From Lacticaseibacillus parakribbianus (GTDB taxonomy: Bacteria; Bacillota; Bacilli; Lactobacillales; Lactobacillaceae), in the NCBI RefSeq assembly GCF_025490915.1, contig NZ_JANQBA010000001.1:372001-436000 (forward strand): 64,000 nucleotides of DNA, in the 5' to 3' direction. A program made the translations under genes and the position numbers. Positions within the stretch are counted from its first letter, which is position 1. Every line of letters begins with the position of its first letter. The notes under the pieces are model-generated. The model saw nothing but the letters and a program-made list of their open reading frames with translations. It was not told where the DNA came from and made no database searches. Shown here piece after piece: positions 26,279-34,072 of this stretch.

Positions 26279-26599
26279 TTAAGCCGGCAGGCCGTTGATG
26301 AACGTCTCAACTTCCTGGCGGGTCTTGCGGTCGCCGTTGACGAAGCGGCCGATTTCCTTGCCGTCTTCGAGGGCGATGAAGCTTGGGATGCCCATGACGC
26401 CCTTGTCCTGGGCGATGTCGATGTTCTCGTCGCGGTCGACGTAGATGAACTGGTAATCCGGGTACTCGGCCTCAATCGCCGGCATCGCCGGCTTGATGAA
26501 GGTGCAATCCGGGCACCAGTCGGCGCTGAAGAACAGCATCTTCTTGCCGGCGGCGTTGGCCGCGGCCAGAATCTTCTCGTTGGAATCAAATTTTTGCAT
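26279..26599 (-). CDS. thioredoxin-family protein (YtpP-like)
   Basis: 106 residues, a single thioredoxin fold. The redox motif is WCPDC (Cys29, Cys32) instead of WCGPC, and the cis-proline loop reads GIPSF. A WCPDC motif is typical of YtpP-type proteins next to ytpR. It has no signal peptide, so it is cytoplasmic. First gene of the minus-strand run to murC. Confidence 0.9.
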   Translation of the reverse strand: MQKFDSNEKILAAANAAGKKMLFFSADWCPDCTFIKPAMPAIEAEYPDYQFIYVDRDENIDIAQDKGVMGIPSFIALEDGKEIGRFVNGDRKTRQEVETFINGLPA

Positions 26600-26633
26600 A
26601 GTCCTCGTCCTTTCACTTACGTTTTACAAGTGA

Positions 26634-26662
26634 ATCATACACGATTTCGGCGCGTTTGACAA
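26634..26662 (-). promoter_or_regulatory. promoter of the thioredoxin-ytpR transcript
   Basis: Reverse-complement TTGTCA, 17-bp spacer, TATGAT, diverging from the plus-strand small exported protein gene. Confidence 0.7.
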
Positions 26663-26719
26663 TGCAGCCAGTGTACTTCTGGATTATAATTAGTGCAACC
26701 ACAGAAAAGAGGGACTCAC

Positions 26720-27025
26720 ATGGCCAAACGTCTGCATTACGTCGCGGCCGCCGCGCTGGTGGCCACCGCCGCCAGCTTCGCGACGACCCGCGCTTACGCC
26801 TATTACTGGCACCACTTTCTGCCCAACCGCCTGTTCAAACAAGTCAGTGCGCAGATCGCCGATTCGACCACGCGAACCGGCGGCTGGATCAACATGACGC
26901 CGGACGCCGGCTGGGTGGCAGACCACCTGGTGGCCACCTACCGCGGCGGCATCACCACCGCCAACAACACCTTCGCCTTCACCGTCAGTCAATCCGGTGA
27001 GCTGCTGTCGCTCAAGCGTTCTTGA
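26720..27025 (+). CDS. small exported or membrane-anchored protein, unknown function
   Basis: 101 residues. One N-terminal hydrophobic segment ([15 protein letters not shown], about residues 7-21) follows two basic residues and could be a signal peptide or anchor; the rest is a polar domain with [23 protein letters not shown] do not recognise a family. The ATG at 26720 has GAGGGA upstream; a TATAAT at 26685-26690 could be its -10. Its end overlaps the end of trmB by 14 bases tail to tail. Confidence 0.7.
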   Translation: MAKRLHYVAAAALVATAASFATTRAYAYYWHHFLPNRLFKQVSAQIADSTTRTGGWINMTPDAGWVADHLVATYRGGITTANNTFAFTVSQSGELLSLKRS

Positions 27026-27659
27026 AGTGTGCGACCAGCTCGTGGATGCGGCCGCCCTTGGCCGAGAACTTGTGCTCGTACTCGGTTTCGACGTTGGCGA
27101 CGATGCGCGGATCCTGATGCACGTCAAGCGCCACTAAGTCGAACTGCATGCCGAAGTTGTTCATGCTGACCAGCGAGTACTCGAAGAACCCCTGGTTGTC
27201 GGTTTTGAACTGAAGACTGCCACCTGGCGCCATGATCGCCTGGTACTGCGCCAAGAAGCTGGCGTAGGTCAGGCGTCTTTTGACGTGCTTGGACTTCGGC
27301 CAGGGATCGGAGAAGTTCAAGAAGACGCCGGCGACCTCGGCCGGGGCGAAGTAATCGGTCAGATCCGCGCCGTCGCCCAGAATCAACTGCAGGTTGGGCA
27401 GCTTCAGCTCGACTTGCTTGCGCAGGATGTAGGCGATCGCCACCTCCTGAATCTCCAAGGCGATGAAGTTCTGATCGGGATGGGCCTGGGCCATGTCCGT
27501 GATGAACTTGCCCTTGCCGGAGCCCACTTCGAGAAAAAGCGGCTGGCTAACCGCAAACTTGGCCTGCCACTTGCCCGGCATCCCAACGGGGGCGACGGTG
27601 ATGTACTCGGGATGCGCCGCAATCAGCGGGGCTGCCCAAGGCTTGTTTCGTAAACGCAT
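27012..27659 (-). CDS. trmB: tRNA (guanine-N7-)-methyltransferase TrmB
   Basis: 215 residues. It begins MRLRNKPWA, has the SAM motif [12 protein letters not shown], and the diagnostic [17 protein letters not shown]. It makes m7G46 in tRNAs. The ATG at 27659 follows CTGGAGGACATC. It is downstream of the ytmP-like kinase gene, as in Bacillus (ytmP-ytmQ). Confidence 0.96.
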   Translation of the reverse strand: MRLRNKPWAAPLIAAHPEYITVAPVGMPGKWQAKFAVSQPLFLEVGSGKGKFITDMAQAHPDQNFIALEIQEVAIAYILRKQVELKLPNLQLILGDGADLTDYFAPAEVAGVFLNFSDPWPKSKHVKRRLTYASFLAQYQAIMAPGGSLQFKTDNQGFFEYSLVSMNNFGMQFDLVALDVHQDPRIVANVETEYEHKFSAKGGRIHELVAHFKNA

Positions 27660-27689
27660 GATGTCCTCCAGTCTGAACATAAGAGACGG

Positions 27690-27715
27690 GCTGTGCCGAG
27701 ACGACACAGCCCGCG
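27690..27715 (-). other. intergenic hairpin between ytmP and trmB
   Basis: GGGCTGTG/CACAGCCC stem with an 8-base loop and no U-run, so it is unlikely to terminate; it may stabilise or process the mRNA. Confidence 0.5.
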
Positions 27716-27719
27716 AGTT

Positions 27720-28493
27720 TCATTTGGCCACCAGCTGCGATAACTGCAGCAAGGCGCGATTCATTTCGGTGTAGCGCTGCTTTTCGTAGTTGCGCTTGAT
27801 CTCGTTGAGCAGGTGCAGCTGCCCGTACCACTCGATGCGAGCCAGCAGGTCGGCCGACAGCGGCGTGCCGTACGCGGCCAGCCACGCCCCCCACTCGGCG
27901 CGAGGCACGTAATTGATCAGCACCACCGAGAGGTCAAAGGCGATGTCACCCAGGCTGGCTTGGTCCCAGTCGACCAAGTAGAGCTTCTCGGCGTCCGACA
28001 AAAGCCAGTTCTTGTGGTTGAGATCGCCGTGGCAGACCCACAGGGTCCGGGGCCGCGGCGGCAACTGGCGCAGGCGCTTGGACACGTCCAGCACCAAGGG
28101 ATGCTTGCGCAACGCCTGGGGCAGGTCCGCGACGTACTGGGCGCGAAGCTGCTCGGGCGTTTGGGTCAGGCCGCCGACTTTTTGAAGCATGCGCTTGAGC
28201 AGCGTCGAGCGGTGAACCTTGGCCAACAGCCCTGCCACCATCGGGGTATTCATCTGCTCGCGGGTCAGGGTGCGGCCGTTGAGCCACTCCTGCGCCGTCA
28301 GCACATCGCCGGTTGAAATGCGTTTGGTCCAAATCAGTTTGGGCGTGATGCCCTCAACGGATAAGGCCGCCAAGAAGGGGGACGCATTGCGTTTTAAAAA
28401 GAATTTCTCGTGGGCAAAAACGCCCATAAAGGCCCCGCCGGTGGTGCCGCCAACTGGCTGCAGCGACCACCCGGGCTCTAAATCTAGATCCAT
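27720..28493 (-). CDS. ytmP: phosphotransferase family protein (YtmP-like)
   Basis: 257 residues. The kinase-like APH/choline-kinase motifs CHGDLNHKNWLL (catalytic loop) and LVDWDQASLGDIAFD (metal-binding Asp) are intact. YtmP proteins sit next to trmB in Firmicutes; the substrate is unknown. The ATG at 28493 follows AAGGAGAAGCCT. It forms an operon with trmB behind a promoter with a ~95-nt leader. Confidence 0.87.
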   Translation of the reverse strand: MDLDLEPGWSLQPVGGTTGGAFMGVFAHEKFFLKRNASPFLAALSVEGITPKLIWTKRISTGDVLTAQEWLNGRTLTREQMNTPMVAGLLAKVHRSTLLKRMLQKVGGLTQTPEQLRAQYVADLPQALRKHPLVLDVSKRLRQLPPRPRTLWVCHGDLNHKNWLLSDAEKLYLVDWDQASLGDIAFDLSVVLINYVPRAEWGAWLAAYGTPLSADLLARIEWYGQLHLLNEIKRNYEKQRYTEMNRALLQLSQLVAK

Positions 28494-28587
28494 AGGCTTC
28501 TCCTTGGTTCGAGTGCCGCAGGACTGGCCTACTCGCGGCGCAGAATGCGTATCCCGACAAGAGTCGTTTGACTAATTTCCTACAATA

Positions 28588-28615
28588 ATCTTACACGAAT
28601 AACGCCCGACGTCAA
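28588..28615 (-). promoter_or_regulatory. promoter of ytmP-trmB
   Basis: Reverse-complement TTGACG, 16-bp spacer, TAAGAT. Confidence 0.6.
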
Positions 28616-28633
28616 GGCGTTTCGCGCGAAAAG

Positions 28634-29842
28634 CTAGCGCGGTTGCTTGCCCAGGCGCAGCGGCACGTACCACACCGCAAAGGCAACGGCCAAGGCCGCG
28701 CCGCCGCCAAGCGCCACCCCGGCGGCGGCCAAGCGCCCAAGCGCCAGCAGCCCGAGGCTTTGGCCCACCGCCAGCAGTAGCAACACGCCAAGCGTCAGGT
28801 GGCCAAACGCCGCGGCCTTTGCCGCCTGGCCGACCGGGTACAGGTGGGTGAACACGATGTCGTCTGAGGCCTTGGCCAAAGGCAGCAGCTGAAAGCCGAC
28901 CAGGTAGACGAACAGCGCGGCCAAAAGCGCCACCAGCCACAGCGGCTTGGCCAAGGTCAGCACCACGGCGCCGATCACCCACAGCCGCACCACTAGCCCC
29001 GAGAACTCGGTGCGGCGCAGAAACCCGCGCAGGTAGAGAAACCCCCAGGTGTGGGCATGCGTCTTGGGCACCAGGCGCAACAGGCTGTCGAGGTAGCGGC
29101 GGCGGCGAACCCCGCCGCCCAACCCCGGCACGTCGGTGAAGAGGTTGTAGAAGCGGTACAGCCGCCCCTGCCGCCGCTCCTCAAAGCCGATCAGCGAAAG
29201 CCAGTTCAAACCGGCGGCATCGAAGTGATCGCCGATCTGCCAGCGCAGCGTCAAGTCGAGAATCAGCGCCACCGCGGCGGTAATCACCGGGTGCAGCCAC
29301 AGCCCGGCGCAACTGGCCACAAAGGCGAGGGCCAAAAGCAGCCAGCGGTTCGCCCAGCGTGGCAAAAAGGCGGGGTAAAAGCGCAGCAGCTGCAGCCACA
29401 GATCCACATCCTTGAAGGCCCAAAGCGCCAGGGCCAACAACCCCGCCCCCACGAGCGGCTCAAGTCCCAGCACCTGAAGCATCGGCGCGGTGGCCACCGC
29501 GGCCAGTGCCAAAACCGCCAGTGGCAACAGCAGACTGTAGCGCCGCGCCTTCAACAGCAGCTTGGCGAACGCACCGGTTTGCGGCAGCAGGAAGGTCGCG
29601 TCGGCGGCCTGGGCCAAAGACGCCAGGCTACCCAGACTCAGCAGGCCGCTGAGAATCAGGGCCAGCAAGGGCCGCAGCCACCAGGTCACCGCCAGCGTCT
29701 TGACCAGCTGCGAGTAGCCGTAAAGCAGCGCCCCGGCCAGAATCACCAGCACCAAGACGAAGTGGTCGTTGAAGACGAACTGCAGGTACTTGAATTGCGT
29801 TTTTTGATGCCGGCGCAACCGGCCGCGCCACAGTTCACCCAT
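28634..29842 (-). CDS. ecsB: ABC transporter permease EcsB
   Basis: 402 residues with about ten hydrophobic spans in two groups separated by a polar middle stretch (GFEERRQGRLYRFYNLFTDVPGL), matching EcsB. EcsAB affects protein secretion, intramembrane proteolysis and competence in Bacillus; the cargo is unknown. Its start overlaps the ecsA stop by 8 bases. Confidence 0.92.
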   Translation of the reverse strand: MGELWRGRLRRHQKTQFKYLQFVFNDHFVLVLVILAGALLYGYSQLVKTLAVTWWLRPLLALILSGLLSLGSLASLAQAADATFLLPQTGAFAKLLLKARRYSLLLPLAVLALAAVATAPMLQVLGLEPLVGAGLLALALWAFKDVDLWLQLLRFYPAFLPRWANRWLLLALAFVASCAGLWLHPVITAAVALILDLTLRWQIGDHFDAAGLNWLSLIGFEERRQGRLYRFYNLFTDVPGLGGGVRRRRYLDSLLRLVPKTHAHTWGFLYLRGFLRRTEFSGLVVRLWVIGAVVLTLAKPLWLVALLAALFVYLVGFQLLPLAKASDDIVFTHLYPVGQAAKAAAFGHLTLGVLLLLAVGQSLGLLALGRLAAAGVALGGGAALAVAFAVWYVPLRLGKQPR

Positions 29843-30572
29843 TGCTTGCCTCTTTCGTCATCGCCATGTACAGGTCGTCCAGGCTGGCCCCTGGCATGCC
29901 AAAGGCCTGTTGCAGCGCGGCCTTGCTGCCGCTGGCGCGAACCTGGCCGTCCTTAAGCAGCACGAAGGCATCCGCGTGCTGCTCGGCCGTGGCCAAAATG
30001 TGCGTCGACATCAAAACCGCCCCGCCGGCCGCCTTCCGCGCCGCCACCAGGTCCAAGAGGTCGTGAACCGCCAGCGGGTCCAGGCCGGTGAAGGGCTCAT
30101 CGATGATGGTCAGCTTGGCCTCGGCCATGAAGGCGGCGACGATCATCACCTTTTGCTTCATGCCCTTGGAGAACTTGGCCGGGAACCAATCCAGCTTGTT
30201 GGCCAGGCGAAACTTCGCCAGCATCGCGTCGGCCCGAGGCCAGGCCGCCGCCTGCTCCAGGTCGTAAGCCATCATGGTCAGCTCCAAGTGTTCGCGCAGC
30301 GTCAGCTCCGGGTACAACACCGGCGTCTCCGGCACGTAGGCGATGGCGCGGCGGTAGGCATCCGCGTCCTGCGCCAGGGTCGTGTCGTCGATCGCGATGC
30401 TGCCGCCGGTCGGGGTCAAAAGCCCGATGATATGCTTGATGGTGGTGGACTTCCCAGCCCCGTTCAGGCCGATCAGCCCGACAATCTGGCCATCCGGGAC
30501 GGTGAAGCTCAGGTGCTTGAGGACTGGAAGGTTGCCGTAGCCACCAGTCACGTCTGTCAGCGTTAAGGTCAT
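29835..30572 (-). CDS. ecsA: ABC transporter ATP-binding protein EcsA
   Basis: 245 residues. Walker A GLNGAGKST, signature FSKGMKQKV (variant of LSGGQ), Walker B LTIIDEPFTGLD, and the H-loop STHIL. It energises the EcsB permease. It diverges from the hit gene, the arrangement of Bacillus hit-ecsAB. Confidence 0.95.
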   Translation of the reverse strand: MTLTLTDVTGGYGNLPVLKHLSFTVPDGQIVGLIGLNGAGKSTTIKHIIGLLTPTGGSIAIDDTTLAQDADAYRRAIAYVPETPVLYPELTLREHLELTMMAYDLEQAAAWPRADAMLAKFRLANKLDWFPAKFSKGMKQKVMIVAAFMAEAKLTIIDEPFTGLDPLAVHDLLDLVAARKAAGGAVLMSTHILATAEQHADAFVLLKDGQVRASGSKAALQQAFGMPGASLDDLYMAMTKEASNG

Positions 30573-30674
30573 GTGTGAACCTGCTTTCGTCTGTGATTTC
30601 GGTTACTTTTATGATAGCATGAAATCAAATCAAATTCTCACTCAGCCAGTGATTCGAGGAAAAGAGGAAAACGC

Positions 30675-31103
30675 ATGTCAGATTGCATTTTTTGTAAAAT
30701 CATCGCGGGCGAAATTCCCAGCGTGAAGGTCTACGAAGACGACACCGTCCTGGCGTTCCTGGACATCAGCCAGGCCACCCCGGGCCACACCCTGGTGGTG
30801 CCCAAGGTTCACGTGCCGGATCTGTTCGCCTACGACGCCGACCTGGCCGCCGCGGTGTTCGCCCGCCTGCCCAAGATTGCCCGGGCGATCAAGGCCAGCG
30901 ACCCGCGGATCGAGGGGCTGAACGTCCTCAACAACAACGGCGAGGTCGCCTACCAAAGCGTCTTTCACTCCCATATTCACCTGATTCCGCGCTACTCGAC
31001 CGCCGATGACTTCAGCATTCACTTCGGCGACCACACCCAGGATTACACGCCGGCGCAGCTCGAGGCTGTCGCCGCCGGCATCCGCGCAAAGGTTGGTGCG
31101 TGA
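30675..31103 (+). CDS. hit: HIT-family nucleotide-binding protein
   Basis: 142 residues. It begins CIFCKIIAGEIPSVKVYED and ends its core with VFHSHIHLIPR, the HxHxH histidine triad, so it belongs to the Hint/HIT hydrolases acting on nucleoside phosphoramidates. The CxxC near the start is typical of the zinc-binding Hint subgroup. The downstream gene starts one base after its TGA. Confidence 0.96.
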   Translation: MSDCIFCKIIAGEIPSVKVYEDDTVLAFLDISQATPGHTLVVPKVHVPDLFAYDADLAAAVFARLPKIARAIKASDPRIEGLNVLNNNGEVAYQSVFHSHIHLIPRYSTADDFSIHFGDHTQDYTPAQLEAVAAGIRAKVGA

Positions 31104-31104
31104 G

Positions 31105-31461
31105 ATGAAATTCACAACGGGATTCTTACTCGGCGTCGCCACCGGCACCTTGTACGGGCTGTTGACGGCCAAGAAAACGGGGCCGGATCGCCAGCAGGCC
31201 ATCGCCGGCTACGTCGATGACGTCACTGGGGCAACCGACGCGGTGGCCACCGCCGTCACCCGCCTGGGCAAGGCGGCAACGGCGCTTCAGGCCACGATTC
31301 ACACCACGCTTGAGCCCAACGTGGCGGCAATTGAGGACGCGGTGACCGACTTTGGCTTTCAGACCGAAGCCCACACCCAGGCCCTGGAGGAGCACCTGAC
31401 CACCATCGCCGACACCTTGGAAAAAGCGGTGCCGGATGCGGATGCCGCCGGCCAAATTTGA
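31105..31461 (+). CDS. YtxH-like small membrane-anchored protein
   Basis: 118 residues. It starts MKFTTGFLLGVATGTLYGLLTAKKTG, one short N-terminal span rich in glycine then a KKTGxxxR turn, as in YtxH-domain proteins, followed by an amphipathic helical region. Coupled to hit (start 2 bases after the stop). No biochemical role can be assigned. It precedes prsA as in other lactobacilli. Confidence 0.75.
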   Translation: MKFTTGFLLGVATGTLYGLLTAKKTGPDRQQAIAGYVDDVTGATDAVATAVTRLGKAATALQATIHTTLEPNVAAIEDAVTDFGFQTEAHTQALEEHLTTIADTLEKAVPDADAAGQI

Positions 31462-31497
31462 AGCTTCTGTGAAAAAAGCCCACGTTTTGGGCGTTTG

Positions 31498-31506
31498 TGT
31501 TATAGT
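31498..31506 (+). promoter_or_regulatory. extended -10 promoter of prsA
   Basis: TGTTATAGT about 40 bases before the prsA ATG, just after a GCCCACGTTTTGGGC hairpin that may end the hit transcript. Confidence 0.5.
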
Positions 31507-31542
31507 TGAAACCGTGCAAAATCAAAACATATAGGATGTGTC

Positions 31543-32463
31543 ATGATGAAAAAATGGATCGCCGGCTTAGCTGGCTTAGTTCTGGCAGCGGCCTTGGCGG
31601 GCTGCTCAAGCGGCAGCGCAACGGTTGCCAACATGAAAGGCGCCAAGATCACCAAGGACGAGTACTACGAGAAGATGAAGACTTCTAGCGATGGCGGGGA
31701 AGCGACCCTCCGGAACATGATCGTCCAAAAGGCCCTGGAGCAGCAGTACGGCAAGAAGGTCACGACCAAGCAGGTCAACGCCCAGTACAACAAGGTCAAG
31801 AAGTCCTACGAGGCCCAGGGCCAAGACTTCGCCGCCGCGCTGACGCAGGCCAGCTTGACCACCAAGTCCTTCAAGGATCAGATCAAGACCTCCCTGCTGT
31901 CCGAAGTTGCGCTCAAGGACCTCAAGAAGCCGACCCAAAAGCAGCTGGACAAGCAGTACAAGGCTTACTACCCGAAGATCACCGTTCAGCACATCCTGGT
32001 CGCCAAGAAGTCCAAGGCCACCGAGATCATCAACCTGCTGAAGAAGAAGAACACCACCGCTTACTTCTCCACCTTGGCCAAGAAGTACTCCACGGATACC
32101 GGGACCGCGTCCAACGGCGGCAAGCTGACCGCCTTTGACAACACCGACACCCAGCTGGATGCGACCTTCAAGGCGGCGGCCATCAAGCTCAAGACCGGCG
32201 AGTACACCACCACCCCGGTCAAGACGACTTACGGCTACCACATCATCCGCGCCATCAAGGCCCCGAAGAAGGGTTCCGAAGCCAGCCTGAAGAAGACGCT
32301 GACCAAGCAGCTTTACACCACTTGGCAAAGCGACGAAACCGTCATGACCGGCATCATCAAGAAGGTTCTGGTCAAGGCCAAGGTCAACATCAAAGACAGC
32401 GACCTGAAGAACGTGCTCTCCACGTACCTGAGCAACTCTTCCTCCGCGGCTGCCTCCAACTAA
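31543..32463 (+). CDS. prsA: peptidyl-prolyl isomerase lipoprotein PrsA
   Basis: 306 residues. Lipoprotein signal peptide with lipobox LAGC (lipidated Cys21). A parvulin-type domain follows at about 145-240 (VQHILVAKKSKATEI, YSTDTGTASNGGKL, KTTYGYHIIRAI), flanked by SurA-like helices. PrsA folds exported proteins outside the membrane. The codon choice is strongly biased (AAG, CTG), fitting high expression. Followed by a clear terminator. Confidence 0.95.
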   Translation: MMKKWIAGLAGLVLAAALAGCSSGSATVANMKGAKITKDEYYEKMKTSSDGGEATLRNMIVQKALEQQYGKKVTTKQVNAQYNKVKKSYEAQGQDFAAALTQASLTTKSFKDQIKTSLLSEVALKDLKKPTQKQLDKQYKAYYPKITVQHILVAKKSKATEIINLLKKKNTTAYFSTLAKKYSTDTGTASNGGKLTAFDNTDTQLDATFKAAAIKLKTGEYTTTPVKTTYGYHIIRAIKAPKKGSEASLKKTLTKQLYTTWQSDETVMTGIIKKVLVKAKVNIKDSDLKNVLSTYLSNSSSAAASN

Positions 32464-32471
32464 GCAAGCTG

Positions 32472-32497
32472 AACCCCATCCCCGCGATGGGGTTTTT
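32472..32497 (+). terminator. terminator of prsA
   Basis: Arms 32472-32480 and 32486-32494 with a T-run. Confidence 0.9.
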
Positions 32498-32524
32498 GTT
32501 TGCCCCAACTGACCCGGTGACGCC

Positions 32525-32599
32525 AAAAAGGCCCCGTTCGCTGCCTGAGGACGCTGCCAATCATCAGACGATTGGCGGGTCTTCAGAAGCGACCGGGGC
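32525..32599 (-). terminator. long two-tier terminator of yhaM
   Basis: Outer arms of about 20 bases (roughly 32531-32552 and 32578-32599), nearly complementary, enclose an inner 7-bp hairpin (GCCAATC/GATTGGC) and are followed by five U on the reverse strand. Unusually long for a terminator. Confidence 0.75.
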
Positions 32600-32610
32600 T
32601 TGGCTTGATT

Positions 32611-33579
32611 TTAGTGCGGGTCCGGGTAAGTCTGCCCGTTGGTCGGGCGGTAGAAGCGGCGGTTATCCATGCCGAACAGCCGCTCGGAGAAGGTGCCGGG
32701 CTCCACGTGCTGGTAGACCGTGGTCATCATGTTGACACTGGCATCCAGCTCGTCGAGGTCGTGCAGGATCTGCGCCTCCAAGAGTTGCGGCCGCACCGGG
32801 CTGCCGTACTCCAGCAGGCCGTGATGGGCCAAAATCATGTGGCGCAACAGCACCATGTCCTCGGCGTGGATGTCGATTTTGAGCTGCGTCGCGGCCGCCA
32901 CCAACGCCTCGTCGACCAGCACGATGTGGCCAATCAGGTTGCCTTCCACGGTGTACTCGGTGGCGGTGGGACCGGTGAGCTCAATGGTTTTGCCCAAGTC
33001 GTGGAGAATCGCGCCGGCGTAAAGCAGCGACTTGTTGACCGCCTTGTACTGCGCCGCCACACCCTTGGCCAGGCGCAAAATGCTCAGGGTGTGGCAGGCC
33101 AGGCCGCCGGCGAAGGCGTGGTGGTTGGACTTGGCCGCCGGGTAGGTCAAAAAGGCCTGGCGGTTGTCGGCCAACAGCTTTCTGACCACGCGGTTCCAGT
33201 TAGCGTTGGTGATCTCGAAGATGAAGTTGTTGAGCTCCTCGCCCATGTCGGCCGCGGTTTCGGGCGCCCGCTCCATGTAGGCCGCCGGGTCGTTGCCCTC
33301 CTCCTGCGTGGCCAGGCGCAGGCTGTACAGCTTGATCTGCGGGTTGTTTTGGTATAGCTCGCGCTTGCCGGTCAACAGCACGACCTCGCCCGGCTTGAAC
33401 TGCTGAATATCGTCTTCGGTTGCATCCCAGAACTTGGCCGTGATGTGGCCGGACGGGTCCTGGAACGTGAACGCGATGAATTTCTTGCCGCTTTTGGCCA
33501 TGCGAACGTCTGCGCCCTTGACCAGCACCGCCAGCTTGACCTCGTCGCCGTTTTGGTAATCAAAAATTTGTTTTGCCAT
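32611..33579 (-). CDS. yhaM: 3'-5' exoribonuclease YhaM
   Basis: 322 residues. An N-terminal OB-fold domain (residues 1-95) precedes an HD domain with HHAFAGGLACHTLSI, ILHDLGKT, MILAHHG and ILHDLDELDA. YhaM degrades RNA and DNA 3' to 5' and removes short 3' overhangs in Gram-positives. It converges on prsA, as in Bacillus and streptococci. Confidence 0.94.
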   Translation of the reverse strand: MAKQIFDYQNGDEVKLAVLVKGADVRMAKSGKKFIAFTFQDPSGHITAKFWDATEDDIQQFKPGEVVLLTGKRELYQNNPQIKLYSLRLATQEEGNDPAAYMERAPETAADMGEELNNFIFEITNANWNRVVRKLLADNRQAFLTYPAAKSNHHAFAGGLACHTLSILRLAKGVAAQYKAVNKSLLYAGAILHDLGKTIELTGPTATEYTVEGNLIGHIVLVDEALVAAATQLKIDIHAEDMVLLRHMILAHHGLLEYGSPVRPQLLEAQILHDLDELDASVNMMTTVYQHVEPGTFSERLFGMDNRRFYRPTNGQTYPDPH

Positions 33580-33651
33580 GTCGTCACCTTTTCTTAAGCC
33601 TTGCCCTTATTCTACCAGTTCCCCGGCGCGGCCACAATTGACGGACAACGC

Positions 33652-33684
33652 AAAAGCGCCCGGGTCCATGAGACCCTGGCGCTT
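33652..33684 (-). terminator. terminator of the YheA-like gene
   Basis: Arms 33654-33666 and 33672-33684 with one internal mismatch, then four U. Confidence 0.7.
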
Positions 33685-33688
33685 GCAA

Positions 33689-34036
33689 TTACTGCTTGTC
33701 TTGGTACAGCTCGGCGATTGGCTGGGCAATCACCTGGTTCAGGTCATCCATCATGACGGACAGCGCCTGTTCCTTGGCCATCAGGTCCTGAATCGGCTGG
33801 ATGTTTTGCATCTTTTGGCCGAGGTCTTGCAGCGGCTGAACCATCTCCTGGGTGATCTCAACGCCTTGCATCTGCTTTTGCTGCAGATCCGTCTGCAGGT
33901 CCTGGAACTGCTTGAACAGCGCGTAAGCCACCGCGTCAAGCTTGAGCATGTCGTAGGACTTCTTCAAGTCCAGGAACTGCTGGCTTTGGCGGAGATCCGC
34001 CGCCAGCTGGTTCGCCGTATCGTAAACGTTTGCCAT
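33689..34036 (-). CDS. YlbF family protein (YheA type)
   Basis: 115 residues, almost entirely helical and glutamine-rich, with the YlbF-domain pattern (VYDTANQLAADLRQSQQFLDLKK, YALFKQFQDLQTDLQQKQ). YheA/YlbF/YmcA proteins are small helical regulators; YlbF-YmcA-YaaT act with RNase Y in Bacillus. Being next to the yhaM nuclease gene is the usual position of yheA. Direct function unknown. Confidence 0.88.
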   Translation of the reverse strand: MANVYDTANQLAADLRQSQQFLDLKKSYDMLKLDAVAYALFKQFQDLQTDLQQKQMQGVEITQEMVQPLQDLGQKMQNIQPIQDLMAKEQALSVMMDDLNQVIAQPIAELYQDKQ

Positions 34037-34072
34037 AAGGCCCTCCTCATTGTCGCGGCCATGCCGCTTGGG

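Noticed and set aside
27690-27715. A terminator between ytmP and trmB
   Set aside because: The hairpin lacks a U-run, and trmB follows with its own Shine-Dalgarno; the two genes are probably co-transcribed.
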